NCBI GenBank assembly: GCA_905221605.1
Contig: CAJNDS010000327.1
Location: 1 to 64,000 of the forward strand
Direction: 5' to 3'
Source: Symbiodinium natans
Taxonomy: Eukaryota; Sar; Dinophyceae; Suessiales; Symbiodiniaceae
Length of the DNA: 64,000 nucleotides
Each line of letters opens with the position of its first letter. The first letter of the stretch is position 1. A program made the position numbers and the translations under genes. The notes beneath the pieces are model-generated. The model had not been told where the DNA came from, did no database searches, and worked only from the letters and a program-made list of their open reading frames with translations. Positions 32,713 to 43,800 of the stretch are shown here, one piece after another.

Positions 32713-35700
32713 GCCGATGCCGGAAGGTTTCACGCTGAGATGTCGCACTCCACCTCCATGGCTTGCTCCAACGAGGAGCAGGGATCTCAACAGGAAGCCA
32801 TAGCAGTAAACCCTCAAAAGTTGGAGCATCATGACCCTCATACCCTAAGAGGGTCACTGGAGGGAATCCCATCACTCATCGTCCTTAAGCCATGCTCCAG
32901 CTTTATGGAGTCTACTGTATTGCAAGGCCGGCAAGGGCCATCATTGCAGCTGCCCAGCTCTGTTTCTTGGCCTCCTCCGGTGTCCCATACCCCATCATGC
33001 CCAGAGGTCTATGTGATCTTTGCGAGCTGCCTGCATCCTTCTTTAGCTCTTGAGGCTGCTTGTGCTGCCTCGTGTTTTCTTTGGAGGTCCGTCGTGCGAG
33101 TCAGGCAGAGTCTACAAACGGACAGCACATGCAGCAGGCAGCACTCCCTACGTGTTTGTTTCCACAGATGTTGTGTTCGTAGGCTCTCGGGTGATGCTTA
33201 CCTCCGATTGCCGGGACATCCGCGCTACGAGTCTAGTGCTTCGTGGGAGAAAGTGCTGAGTCATGGTGCAGGTGTGAGAGCACGTCGCATGGCAAGCTAT
33301 GCCCACAAAACCTTCATCAAGGCCAAGTTGTAGTCGCAGTTGGTCCTGATGAATCAGGACTAGCAGCGATCCTGCCAGCGATTTGCTTCCCGATGCGCAC
33401 ATGGGCACGACGCCCGCATGCAGCCATCAGGCCAAGGATTCACAGCCGCGAGTCCTCCGTACGCCACATCTCACAGAGCAACAGTCGTGGCAGACCCGCT
33501 GCAGACGGCTGAGGCGCAAGGTCCTCTGCCTTGGCCTCCCTGCTGCGACTGTGTAAGCAAAGAGTTGCCCTATAGGCTAATGCTTCTTTTCGGATGCCTG
33601 CGCGGCCATCCGGCTACCGCCCCACCTCTCTGTTGATTGCAGGGTCGTCATGGTAGTGGTGGACGAAGGTGACGCGCACAGGGTACCTTGCAGCCCTTTC
33701 ACAGCACCCAGGAGGAGCCAAAGCCCTAAGTAGGACTGCACGGTGCATCTGCTTCACGGCTCTGCCGTCCTTGTGGACACCCATGCAGTGAGCAGCTTCA
33801 CTTGCAGGGTCGATGAAATCTGTTCCGTGCATCGTGTGAGAATGTTAACCCTTTGCAAGCTCGGAGATCTGCTGGTGGCTTTCATGGGCTGAAGTCGCAA
33901 GGCATCCGCAGAGTTCACAATGTTCACACGAACAGACCTTCGGGATGTCTGCTATGTCTGGCCCCTCCCTGCAGAGCGGCCTCCGGAGTCTGATCCGCTT
34001 TGCACGGACCTGCCGCGTCGCGCTGGCGCAAGCCCTGCTCTCCTGCTGGGATGCTCTGAGTACGGGGTGTTCTGCAAAGGCATCTGTTGAAGGAAGCCGT
34101 CGTCGGCTCTGCATCTCTTGAAGGGTGCATGGAAGTGTCAAGCTTGCGACGAAGCGGACTGCAAAGTGCTCTCAGTACAGCAGTTGGCATGGGCAGCGCT
34201 TGCAGAGCTTCTGCACCTCAGCTCCTCCTCTTGAAGCACTTCTCCCGCAGGTGGTAGCAATGAGGTAGCACGTGGCAGGCCCCAGTGTTCGATGAGGTGT
34301 GCAAGGCTGTGCATGCCTGTGCATCCTGCAGGACCCGCCCATCATGGATGCACAGTCCAAGCAGAGCTCCCAGCCACAAAGCCACACGATGGCACGTCGA
34401 CAGAGCAACACACCAACGGAAGGCAGACGAAGACGACAGCAGAAGAAGACACACGGACGCTTCGTCGTTCGGAGAGCTTCTGAGGCGACCGCGACTGCTC
34501 GCATTCTTAAGCGACGAGCTTGCGCTCAATCTGCGCATCCTGGGGCGGACCCTGTGGTCTTCTGCTTTGGGTACAGGGTTCAGGGAACGGTTCAGTGACT
34601 TTCGTACGGGCTTTCATAAAAATCATAAAACCGTTGCAAAGATGGGGTGCAGACCTCTTTTTCGAGGCTGAGAGATAGCCGCTCTCCGTAGGATGACCTC
34701 TGGTGCCAAGTGGCTGGCGATGGGAAGGTGCATGGGCGTGTGTCTAGCTGAGCTGGAGGAGGCTGGGCTCATTGACAGGGTGGAAAGCAGCAACGACAGG
34801 GAATAGGAGGCCAGACAGGCACATCCTGTGTCGAGTGAATGAACCGATGGGAAACGTTGTGCCTGCTCCGTGCAGCTCGCTCTGCTCCTAGCTCCTGTTC
34901 CTTTTGGAGTCTGGAGGGTTGCTTAGTGTGTAAAAGCTCAGGTGTACGCTTTGCTATGTTCAACTTCCACCTGATAAGGACTGTGATCTGCAAGAGTAGG
35001 TGATAATGGATTTCGGGGTCTCATGGGGATATTGCAGGTTCTGTTGGCTGTACGGAGTGCTCAAACAAGGCTCGGAATAGAAACGAGGACACTGCCGCCC
35101 GGACCCCCTCGTGGTTAGCAAGTTCTTGTGCACGATCATTGTGGGCAATCCACTTCGCCAGTGCCAGCGAATTGAAATCACCAGGAGTTGTCGAACATGA
35201 CGCTACCCTGTGTTTCGACGGCCTTGTCTGCGCAGATCCTCGTGATGGTGTGACGTCACCGGATAAGAGCACGTCCTTTAAGAACCTTTGCATGCCTTCA
35301 GCCCAGGCCGACAGGAGGGTGTCGAACTCAAGCGAAGCCTGGCCCGACTGGCGCGAGCGTGAGCGTCTAAACCCTGAACCGTAAGATTCGTATAGATTCG
35401 TCAAACCACCCCGAGGACATCAAAACATTGCGCACGCAGAGGGGTGATGACCTCAACCTCCCCGCCCTTGTACTCGTGCGAGGTGCAGCATCAAGCTCAT
35501 GGTCAATCTCCTTCTGCAAGAAGCCCAGCAGGCTAAGTCATGGGGATTCCATCGGTTGCCTAATGCTTGCCTTGTGAATGTGCTGTCCGGATCGAGCCGC
35601 GAGTAAGAGTCGAGAGATTTCGGCCTCGGCGGCTTGCCCCGGTGCCTGGCCATCACATGTCTGCTCCCCAAGGACCTGGGCGGAAATCGACGGAGAACTT

Positions 35701-36330
35701 GAAACCTTGCGGCGCAGGATTTCCAGGGCATTGAGCCTGCACCTGCAGTGAGGTTTCCAGCTTAACAAAGCTGACGTGCGACATCTCCCAAGTCTCTGCT
35801 TTAGGCTTTGTGCATGCCTTGGCACATGCCTTGGCACGCCTCTTGGCTCGCCGCATCTCGCCGCCTCGGCATTGCCGGTACTCTGTGTGCCCCTTCGTGA
35901 CCTGACATCTTCGGCCGTTCCGAATGCCCCCAAACGAGATTGTAAGCACCACGCAACTACGTGGTCATGACATTTACGGGTGAATCATAAGTAGTCTCAC
36001 TGCAGACAATGGCTGTGGCACCCTCTTCATGCCAGTTGCATAGCCCTCCTCTCGGCAAGTCTCTTAAGAAACCTCGCACCCCGAGGTCAGACAAGTCACG
36101 TGGCCTTCACCTCACCAGAGCATCTGCCCCCCTTGAGGCATGTCTCCACAGCACCTCTCGGCGCCTTCCTTGTCAGCTCCACTTGACCTCCACTCGGCTC
36201 CCCTGAAGATGGCCTTTCAGGCTGGGGCAGACACGGGTCCGCGCCGCCGAGTCGGGGTGGGCTTCGTATACGCTGCGCGCTTTGCGGGCTTGAGTTGGAG
36301 GGTCCGGTTGCGGCACTCGACCTTGCAGCT

Positions 36331-36412
36331 TTGCAAGGGAATTTACGAGAATAGGGGACCCCCATAGTATTGACCCCCAAATAGTAGGATCCCCTTATTA
36401 AAAGAAAGGTAC
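36331..36412. repeat. Fragment resembling the GGTTTCCG MITE family
   Basis: GGGAATTTACGAGAATAGGGGACCCC and AATAGTAGGATCCCC.TTAT...GGTACCCTAAT resemble the interior and right end of 48449-48544. The outer right end is missing. Confidence 0.4.
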
Positions 36413-39245
36413 CCTAATCCAAGGAGGCCAGCGAGGCGTGTGAAGCCTGCGAGGCCAACCAGCAAGGAGCCGCAGCGGCTTTGGCCTCTGCCTTGTGGAC
36501 GCTGTCACGTCGGCCAGGTTGGCAAGCATGCGGGGTCTCTTAGCATAGACTAAGAGAGGAGCGGGTTCCGTAATCCACGTGGACTTGATGATTTAGAGTC
36601 AGGAAAGACGTAAACGAAGGGGAGGAGGATCCCACCCCTTCCCCATTCTACAGGATGGTGCATGAACAAGCAATCCACTGCAGCTTCCGACACGGCTTTT
36701 GGCATAGACGTTTTTGTAGTGAAGCTAGGAAATTCGTTCCGAAGTGCAGACTATTTCGGATTCGTCCCGATGCACCGACGTCTGTCCACTGCTTCGCAGC
36801 AGAAGTTTCCAAAAACAAGCAGCTGATACGGGGGCCTGTTGGGAACGACCACGCAACAGCCAAGCCACGAGACGTGAGCGGGGCATGAGCGGGGCATGAG
36901 GGAGCATGGCCACACAGACTCGAGCCACAGCATCGAGGTCCTTGTGCACATGTGCAGGTATCCTGGGACTTCGGTGTGGGCGCGTGGATTCTCAGGCCAA
37001 CAGGGTCCAGGGCTTCTGCCAGCTTGATGCGAGCCCCGTGAGCTCTCTGATGGTGTTCTTTTGTGCACAATACCGTCAACCGACACGGCTTCCGAGACAT
37101 GGAATGAGAGAGACACCGGTGGCTCCACAGAGACTCGGATCCGAGAAGGGGTCAAATTGTGTTGGTTTAGTAAGGGGCGGCTTTTTAGCAGGTCACGATG
37201 CAGGACGACTTAAAGAGGACAGCCAGGATGGAATCTTGCTCTTGTACAGCGAGGATGGACGCCCTACTTCAAGGACATGCCAGGCATGAGCAATGTGTTT
37301 GACGCCATCTCAGATGTACAGAACGTCCGGAGGATCTCACCAATCTTGCTTCAGGTGAGGTACAGTTTTTCACGCTGGTGCATGGCTTTGCTTGGGACAG
37401 CTCGAGCTAGCAGCTAGGGCAGAGCCGCGTTTACAGCAATAAGCCCTGCTGCTGACCTCGACCTCCCGGCCAGAGATTCTCATGCTGAGACCCCGCGAGC
37501 CTCAAATCCCTTTCTGTGCAGAACCCTAAACCCTCAACTCTAAACTCTAAGCTAGTGGGGTGAGCTACTTCCCCTTCCCCGATGGGTGGGTGAGCGCCTT
37601 CGTCTCAGACCCGGTTTGGGCCAGCAGGGGTGTGCCCAGTCCTCGGGCGAAGTCCTCTGCATGGCGAGGTTGTGTGAAAGACCGTGCTCAGGGCAGCTGT
37701 GTGTCTGGCTGTGTTGCTGACACTCGCTTGGTTGGAAGTTGGTAGGAATTAGGGTTTAGGGATCAGGGTTTAGGGTTTAGGGCTTAGGGTGGAAGCCTTT
37801 GAAGTAGTTGAGTGTTGTTGCTTGGTGGGCAGTGGCCCCCGAAACATGCTTCGGAAGCATCTTGGTAGAAGAGGGTTTAGGGTTTAGGGTTTAGGGTAAC
37901 CTCCGGCAGCATGCATCACCAGAGCCGAGTTACGACCCGTGTGCATGCTTTCTGGTCTCATAGCTGGCATGGTTCTACCTGTATGAAGATCGCCACTGTG
38001 TTCCTTCTCAACAATGCCACCGCCGCTGCTGTGGGCTGTGGTCGGTCAGCACAGCATCAGCATTTTCTGCCTTCTTCCTCGCTGGCCTCGGGGTTTTCCC
38101 ACAGTCTTCCAGACTGCATTGCACGTGGTGCATCCGCAACGGTGTCCGGACGTACGTACTGACAATGTTGCTTTGGCATCCGCGGCTGGTGTTTGTTGAC
38201 CGACTCTGCATCTCGCAAGCAGACCCCGTGCTGAAAGCGGAGGGGCTCTTCAGTTTGGGGGCAATTGTCAAGAATGACACAGCGCCTGGAAATAGAACTC
38301 TCGACTTAAGGAGAGCTCAACACAGAATCCATCAGTTGTCACTATATGATGCTGCATAGGCGACAGCGGCTTAGCTGATGCAAAGAAATCATCATGAGCC
38401 CTGATTGAGTGTCAAGCTAATGTCGTCTTTATTTCACTGAAGGTTCTTTCCCTGCCACTCGCAGGCGAATGGACACTGTTCTACTCGCCGTTGCAATCCG
38501 TCAACGGTTGAGGACCGTCAGCAAAGTGTCATGCCAGCACGCCGAAATCGGAATTTGTCTTCACGGAGAATGGAAAAAAGAAGCCTTCTGAAGGGCCCAC
38601 CGAAGATTCCGCGAGAACGGCGCCCATCAGAACGCGGCATCGGCCTCCAGATCCGCTCCGTGAGGCCCTCGAGTCCCTTGCTGCGACGGTTGCTGCCGTT
38701 GCTGCTGCTCTGCTCCACTTCCGAAGATTCCGTCTGCCGGACTTTGCGAGAAATGCGACGCACGGCACCGTGAGGGATGCGAAAGTCACGAGAGCTTGTG
38801 CCCAAGGCTTCGCAGTGGCCTCAGAGGCCTTCGGCCTCGTGCACCTCGGCGGGAAGCCGCTGGTCACTGAGGAATAGGATGGGAAGCCTCTCTCCTCACA
38901 CCCTCCCCTCACACATCACATGCGTGCCATGCGTGCCATGCGTGTTGTGCGTGTGCTCGCTTCTCGTCGCCGGACAGCAGGGCGCGCCTTCAGAAGGGCC
39001 TTCGCTAGGTGGTAGCGCCGGCCTCCCTGCCTCGCTTCGCTCTCCCGACCCCCTAGGAGGCCCTACAGAATTAGGCCCTGTATCTTCGTAAAGAAGCAGA
39101 GTCCTTTGGCCAGATGCCACCATGCGGATGCCAGCACCAGCGCCGCTCTGGCACCTTAAGCCATGTATGCCTGCCTTCGCTCTCAGTTGGTCAACTGCTT
39201 GAGATTCTGAAGGGTTCAGCTGAGGATGGGGCCTGGACTGTCTCA

Positions 39246-39300
39246 GCCCTAAACCCTAAACCCTAAACCCTAAACCCTAAACCCTAAACCCTAAACCCTG
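39246..39300. repeat. CCCTAAA array
   Basis: Seven to eight perfect CCCTAAA units. Confidence 0.97.
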
Positions 39301-39424
39301 CTTCGAGTGGGCGTCCTTGGGCATCTCGAAGAGAGGTGCCCAAGGAGACTGAAACTCCGCTCCCAACCCAGCTTTTGCATCTCTTGTTCCATGCGCAGCG
39401 TGATCGATGCGGATCGTGTCCGGC

Positions 39425-39520
39425 GCCTAAACCCTAAACCCTAAACCCTAAACCCTAAACCCTAAACCCTAAACCCTAAACCCTAAACCCTAAACCCTAA
39501 AACCTAAACCCTAAACCCTG
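39425..39520. repeat. CCCTAAA array
   Basis: About thirteen units, one variant (CCTAAAA). It is the longest near-perfect array in this part of the window. Confidence 0.97.
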
Positions 39521-40759
39521 GGGCCTGGATCTGTGTGGATGTGCTGTGAAGTGCCAGCACCGGTGCAAGCACCGGTGCAAGCACCGGTGCCAGCGCTGCC
39601 TGGCAGATGCCTCCGAGTAATCCTTGTGCTGACCGCTGCGCACGACACGGGGCTTGCATCAGCTGCTGACTTGCAGCGCGGGGAGCCACTGTCAGCAGGG
39701 TCCCTCTCTCTCTGTCGCTCTCTCTCGCTCTAAAACTCTCGCCTGCCGACTGTTCGAGCAAGGAAGACGTGCTAAGGCACCGGCTCCTTGTTCGCAGGCA
39801 CTTGACTGAGAATCCTCCACTTCACGCGCGTGAGACAACGCACCCTGTGAAGCCCTCAAAGGCCCGCAAGGGCTGCACGGGTGCGGCCACAGCATTCACC
39901 TACCTCTCCACCATGTCCGCGGGTTGAAAGCAGGACGCTGAAGGTATGTGAGAGTTGGACGCGGAGAGAAATGACGAGATCGAGGGTTACTTGTAAAAGC
40001 CTGAAGCCCGACAAGCCCCAAAAGCCCTGAACCTCAACCCTGACCCTACAAAGTCAGAATTCCCAGACCTACAAGCTTCAAGGAATCCTTGGAACTGTTA
40101 GGCATAAGCCGAAAGCATCCCAAGCAAATGTTCGTAGAGAGGTATGCGCTCCCATCCTTCGCTAACCTTTTGTACATACCAAGACACGAGCAGCAAGAAC
40201 AACTAGCACAAGCACAACCACCGCAACCCAGCAACCACGAAACCGGTAGGCACCACAACCGCAGCAACCACAACAACAACCATGTAGCACATCAACACCG
40301 CGTCAGCAAAAACAACGTGAAGAACAGACGGGCACAGCAGGAAAATGCAAGCAGGACGATGATGACGACAGCCACCACCACCGCAGCTTTAACCGTGACT
40401 GCAGCCATGTCACCACTACCACCTTGCAGGAGTGCAGTCGCCTGTTGTATGTGCCTCCAGCAATCTTCTGCCTCTGTGTGTGACTGCAGCCATGTTGTGT
40501 GTGTTGTGTAGCTGCGGCGTGCTCCTCCTCTTGAGTGCAGGCCCTCCCAAACCCACAACACCCCTATTACCCCCTGCTGGTAGGTGCCCCGCACACCCCC
40601 GCGTTTTAACATAGCAATATGATTCTTCCAAGGCCCTACGCCTTGAAACCGACACCCTGCATAGGCCTTAGACCTTATGAAAAGGGTTTCCGCTGAGCCA
40701 TCTTGCATGGTTTCTACAGCTCGCCTCAACCTCAACCCCCAAAATCCCTAAGGCCCCTT

Positions 40760-40823
40760 CAACTCTAAACCCTAATCCCTAAACCCTAAACCCTAAACCA
40801 CTAAACCCCTAAACGACTAAACC
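40760..40823. repeat. CCCTAAA-like array upstream of paralogue 1
   Basis: CCCTAAACCCTAAACCACTAAACCCCTAAAC units just before the signal-peptide exon. The matching place in copy 2 is 48105-48240. Confidence 0.85.
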
Positions 40824-40858
40824 CCTAGACCCCCCTGCCTCCATTCAAGACGAAGCCA

Positions 40859-43800
40859 ATGTCATTGCAAACGCTGGCATACCTCGTAGTGGCGGCGCTG
40901 GGAGCCTCGGCTCAACTGCCACGTTGGGTTAGGGTTTAGGGTTTCGGGTTTAGGGTTGAAGGGGATATTGCTGAAATGGCGTCCCCAACCTAGGCAAGTC
41001 TGAGGCATCGTGGGTGCAGGGCCGGAGCACGCGCAGCTGCTGTGGCTGTTTTGTGTCAAGCCTTGCCCTGCTTTTCCAGCCCAGAAGTCCTGATGTGAGG
41101 CCCCTCTTGTCTTGCCCGCGAGAGGGTGGCTTTCTGAGGATCTGCTGTGTGAGCTCAGCAAGGGTTTTTTTGCTTGTCACTGGCCGCCCTAAGGGAATGG
41201 ATAAGATGATGAGCACCTGTGATGCAACACCTCCTCCGGGGCTAGCACGCAGCTCGCCGACTCGGGTGGCCCGGAACAGGTGTCGTGCGCTGAAGCTCCG
41301 CGTTCGCAAAGCTGTCATGAAGGCGCTGGCAAAGAGTTCTGCTTCGGAAGTCACCTTCGAGGCATCGCGCGACTCGGCCGACCACTCGGCCACTTTGCGT
41401 GACAGCGATGGGGAGACACAGTCCGCAGCAGCGACATATGGTTCTTTTCTCTCACAGCTGTTGAAGACATCTTCTTTGGGCCTGGCAAGCTCTTTCCACG
41501 CATTGAGTGAAACTGGCGGGCGGCAGGAAGGCAATGGTCGAGGGCGACAGCGAGACCTTTTTCCGTTGCCTTTGCTGCAGTCGTGGCCGGCAGGTCTGGC
41601 CTGCAATTCCGAGGCAGAAGATGGGCATCTGCTGACGGCGAACTTGTGTCTGGCAGCTCTGAACCACTTGGAAAAAGGCATGCCCAGGAACGGCCTTGGG
41701 AGCGGTGCTTCTCTCGCAGCTTCCGAGGGCCAGAAGTCTGTTCAAATGCACGTTTGCGGAAGGGTGCACCGTTTCCTCTCACGTTTGCACGAAGGGCTGG
41801 CTGGTGCTTTCAGCTGGCGTGGGGCTTTCAGCAAGTTGGAGGCACGCGAGAAAAGTGCCGTGGCGGTGCCGCTGCTCGGTGACAGTGTGGACCTGCCCGC
41901 GCGGGCTGCAACCTGTGACCCAGCAAATCTGGTGCCTGCAGACTTGTGGTCCAAGGTTTCAGCTCCTGGGGCCATCTTTGGTTCACAGCCTACCTCCACC
42001 CAGACCCCTGCCATTTCTTCCAACAGCCAAGACCGCCGCGAGTATTTGGTTCTTACGGGAAGGGAGCTCCGCTGTGGAAAACTTCGCCTCCGCTCAGAAG
42101 TTCGTGGCGTGCAAAAGTCTTTGCCGTTCCAAAGTCGGAGCGGGGCCGACAGCGTAAGATCTGGGACGGCTCACACCTCTCCGAGATGGCGAGCAAGCCG
42201 CCGAAACCGGAGAGGTTGGCCAACCCCAGCTCTTTTTTGGACATCTTGGTTCGTCCTGGGGAGCAGCTCTACATGTCCAAGAGGGATGCAAGCACCTACT
42301 TTGACTTGTTGGCTGCCCCCCCTGATCTGCAAGCTTGGTTTGGACAGGAACCTGTCACGGTGCAAGAACTCAGCGCTGTTGCTGGCATGACTGTTGAAGA
42401 AGTGTACTCCTACGTCGATGATCTGGACAGTCAAAGAGCTCTTGGGCCCAGGTCGATGCTTTTTCCTGTCAACACGGCGTGTCCTCGTGCGTCGCTCAAG
42501 GGAGTACACTGGGCATGCTGCGCTTCGCTGGCGTCAACGAGCAGAACATTCTGAGCTTGGACCACAGTCTGCCAGAGTCGCAAGAAGAGCTTTGCGCTGT
42601 CGCGACGGATGACGTGATCCTTTTCCACAGATGCAAGCGCAAAGGTCGTTCCACGTTAAGAAGACTTGATGCGAGCTTTGCGCAGCATGGAGTCCAACGC
42701 AACGAGAAGAACGGGTCTTGGTTGTGACATTAGCGCGTCGCCGCCCATGGTGCAGCCTGCGTGTGAGAAGCAAGCCCGACTTGTGCTCGCAACTTGCGAT
42801 TTGTTGGCTTCCGAGATCGCCAGCCCAGCTGCAGTGAATGCTCTACTCGGCCTGCAACAGTGGTTTTGTTTGCTGCAAAGGGGAATGCTCAGCATTTTCT
42901 CGGAAGTTTACAATTTCGTTCGGGAGCAGCCAGAGTCAGAGAAGCGGCGTGTTCCGGCCAGCGTTTTGGATGAGCTGTTCGTGTCCTTAGCTCTGGCTCC
43001 GCTTTTGCCAGCAAGCCTTGATCGTGAATTCCTTCCTGAAGTCTTGGCGTGCGATGCTGCTCCAGAGTATGGCTTCGGTGTAACCCTGGTCCAGTGTGGA
43101 AAGCGCATGGCAGAGAGAGTTGGCAGGCTGTCAGAGCGCAGAGGGGACTACGTCAGGCTGGAGCACTCAGCGGAAGACCCGCCCGAAGTTGAACGTTTGG
43201 GCACGCTTCACCGGATGCCGTTCAAGAAGACGGACTTTAAGCAGCTGATTTCGTGCAAGGCAAGATGGTCAGGCCACTCGGGCCTCCTGGAGTGTCACGG
43301 AGTTCTGCTGTCGGTGAAGTGGATTGCTAGAAGTCGTAGGAGGCATCACCGCCGCGCTGTCATCCTAGTCGATGCCAAAACCGCCATAGGCAGCGTGGCA
43401 AAAGGGCGAAGCTCGGCTCGCTCTTTGAGAAGGGTGTTGCGGAGCATCGCCGGACACGCTCTGGCAGCGGACCTTTTGCTGCGTCTGGTTTATATTCCCA
43501 CGGAGGACAACCCGGCTGATGGGCCTTCAAGGGGAAGGCGTCTTGTTGGGCGAAAGCGGGGCTCCTACCACTTCCGGTGATCCTGACTTCGGAGATGTTT
43601 TTCACAGGCAAGAGTTTTTCATGCATGCGATGACTGATGTGCCACTGACGCTCACTGCCATGCAGCCGGGCTCTTCGCGAGTGGTATTCAGGGCTCCTGG
43701 ACCCCACCTTCGACAAGCTTTGGACGGAGCTTGGAGCTGCTGTGTGGTTGCTGGGCTCGCGATCTGCGTCCATTCGCGTAGTGCTAGCATGCCTGGTAAA

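Larger units (their letters stand above)
28400..37740. other. Long repeat-bearing stretch with no recognised gene
   Basis: Many short frames on both strands, none with a domain I recognise. Diverged dispersed repeats lie at 28915-28995/29425-29515 and 29305-29375/30195-30270/30410-30480. A telomere-like patch lies at 32668-32712. A 127-residue minus frame at 35404-35021 (ALAKWIAHNDRAQELANHEG) looks protein-like and could be an isolated exon, but is unassigned. Confidence 0.5.
37741..40590. other. Telomere-like patches and low-complexity DNA, no recognised gene
   Basis: Arrays at 37748-37790 and 37871-37899 read TTTAGGG, while those at 39246-39300 and 39425-39520 read CCCTAAA. A frame at 37982 starts MKIATVFLLNNATAAAVG, which could be a signal-peptide exon, but no downstream exon was found. 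At 39555-39595 GCACCGGTGCAA is repeated, and 40200-40290 is CAA/CCACAA-rich. Confidence 0.5.

Noticed and set aside
39425-39520. Chromosome end (true telomere)
   Set aside because: Arrays are short, interstitial, in both orientations, and flanked on both sides by genes and elements.
40680-40735. Spliced-leader relic near CGCTGAGCCATCTTGCATG (also at 48078)
   Set aside because: Only GAGCCAT-type similarity to the leader's reverse complement; no run as long as the 12-mer in the LTR.
41014-42390. 458-codon frame as an intact host gene
   Set aside because: It starts inside direct repeat A1 and leads into DIRS-type RT in another frame, so it is part of the retroelement body.
42411-42422. YVDD motif read as the RT catalytic box of the split-repeat element
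   Set aside because: It lies upstream of the conserved PVNTA...SSCVAQGS region. The real dyad fits ATDDV at 42608-42613, after that region, as expected for DIRS-type RT.
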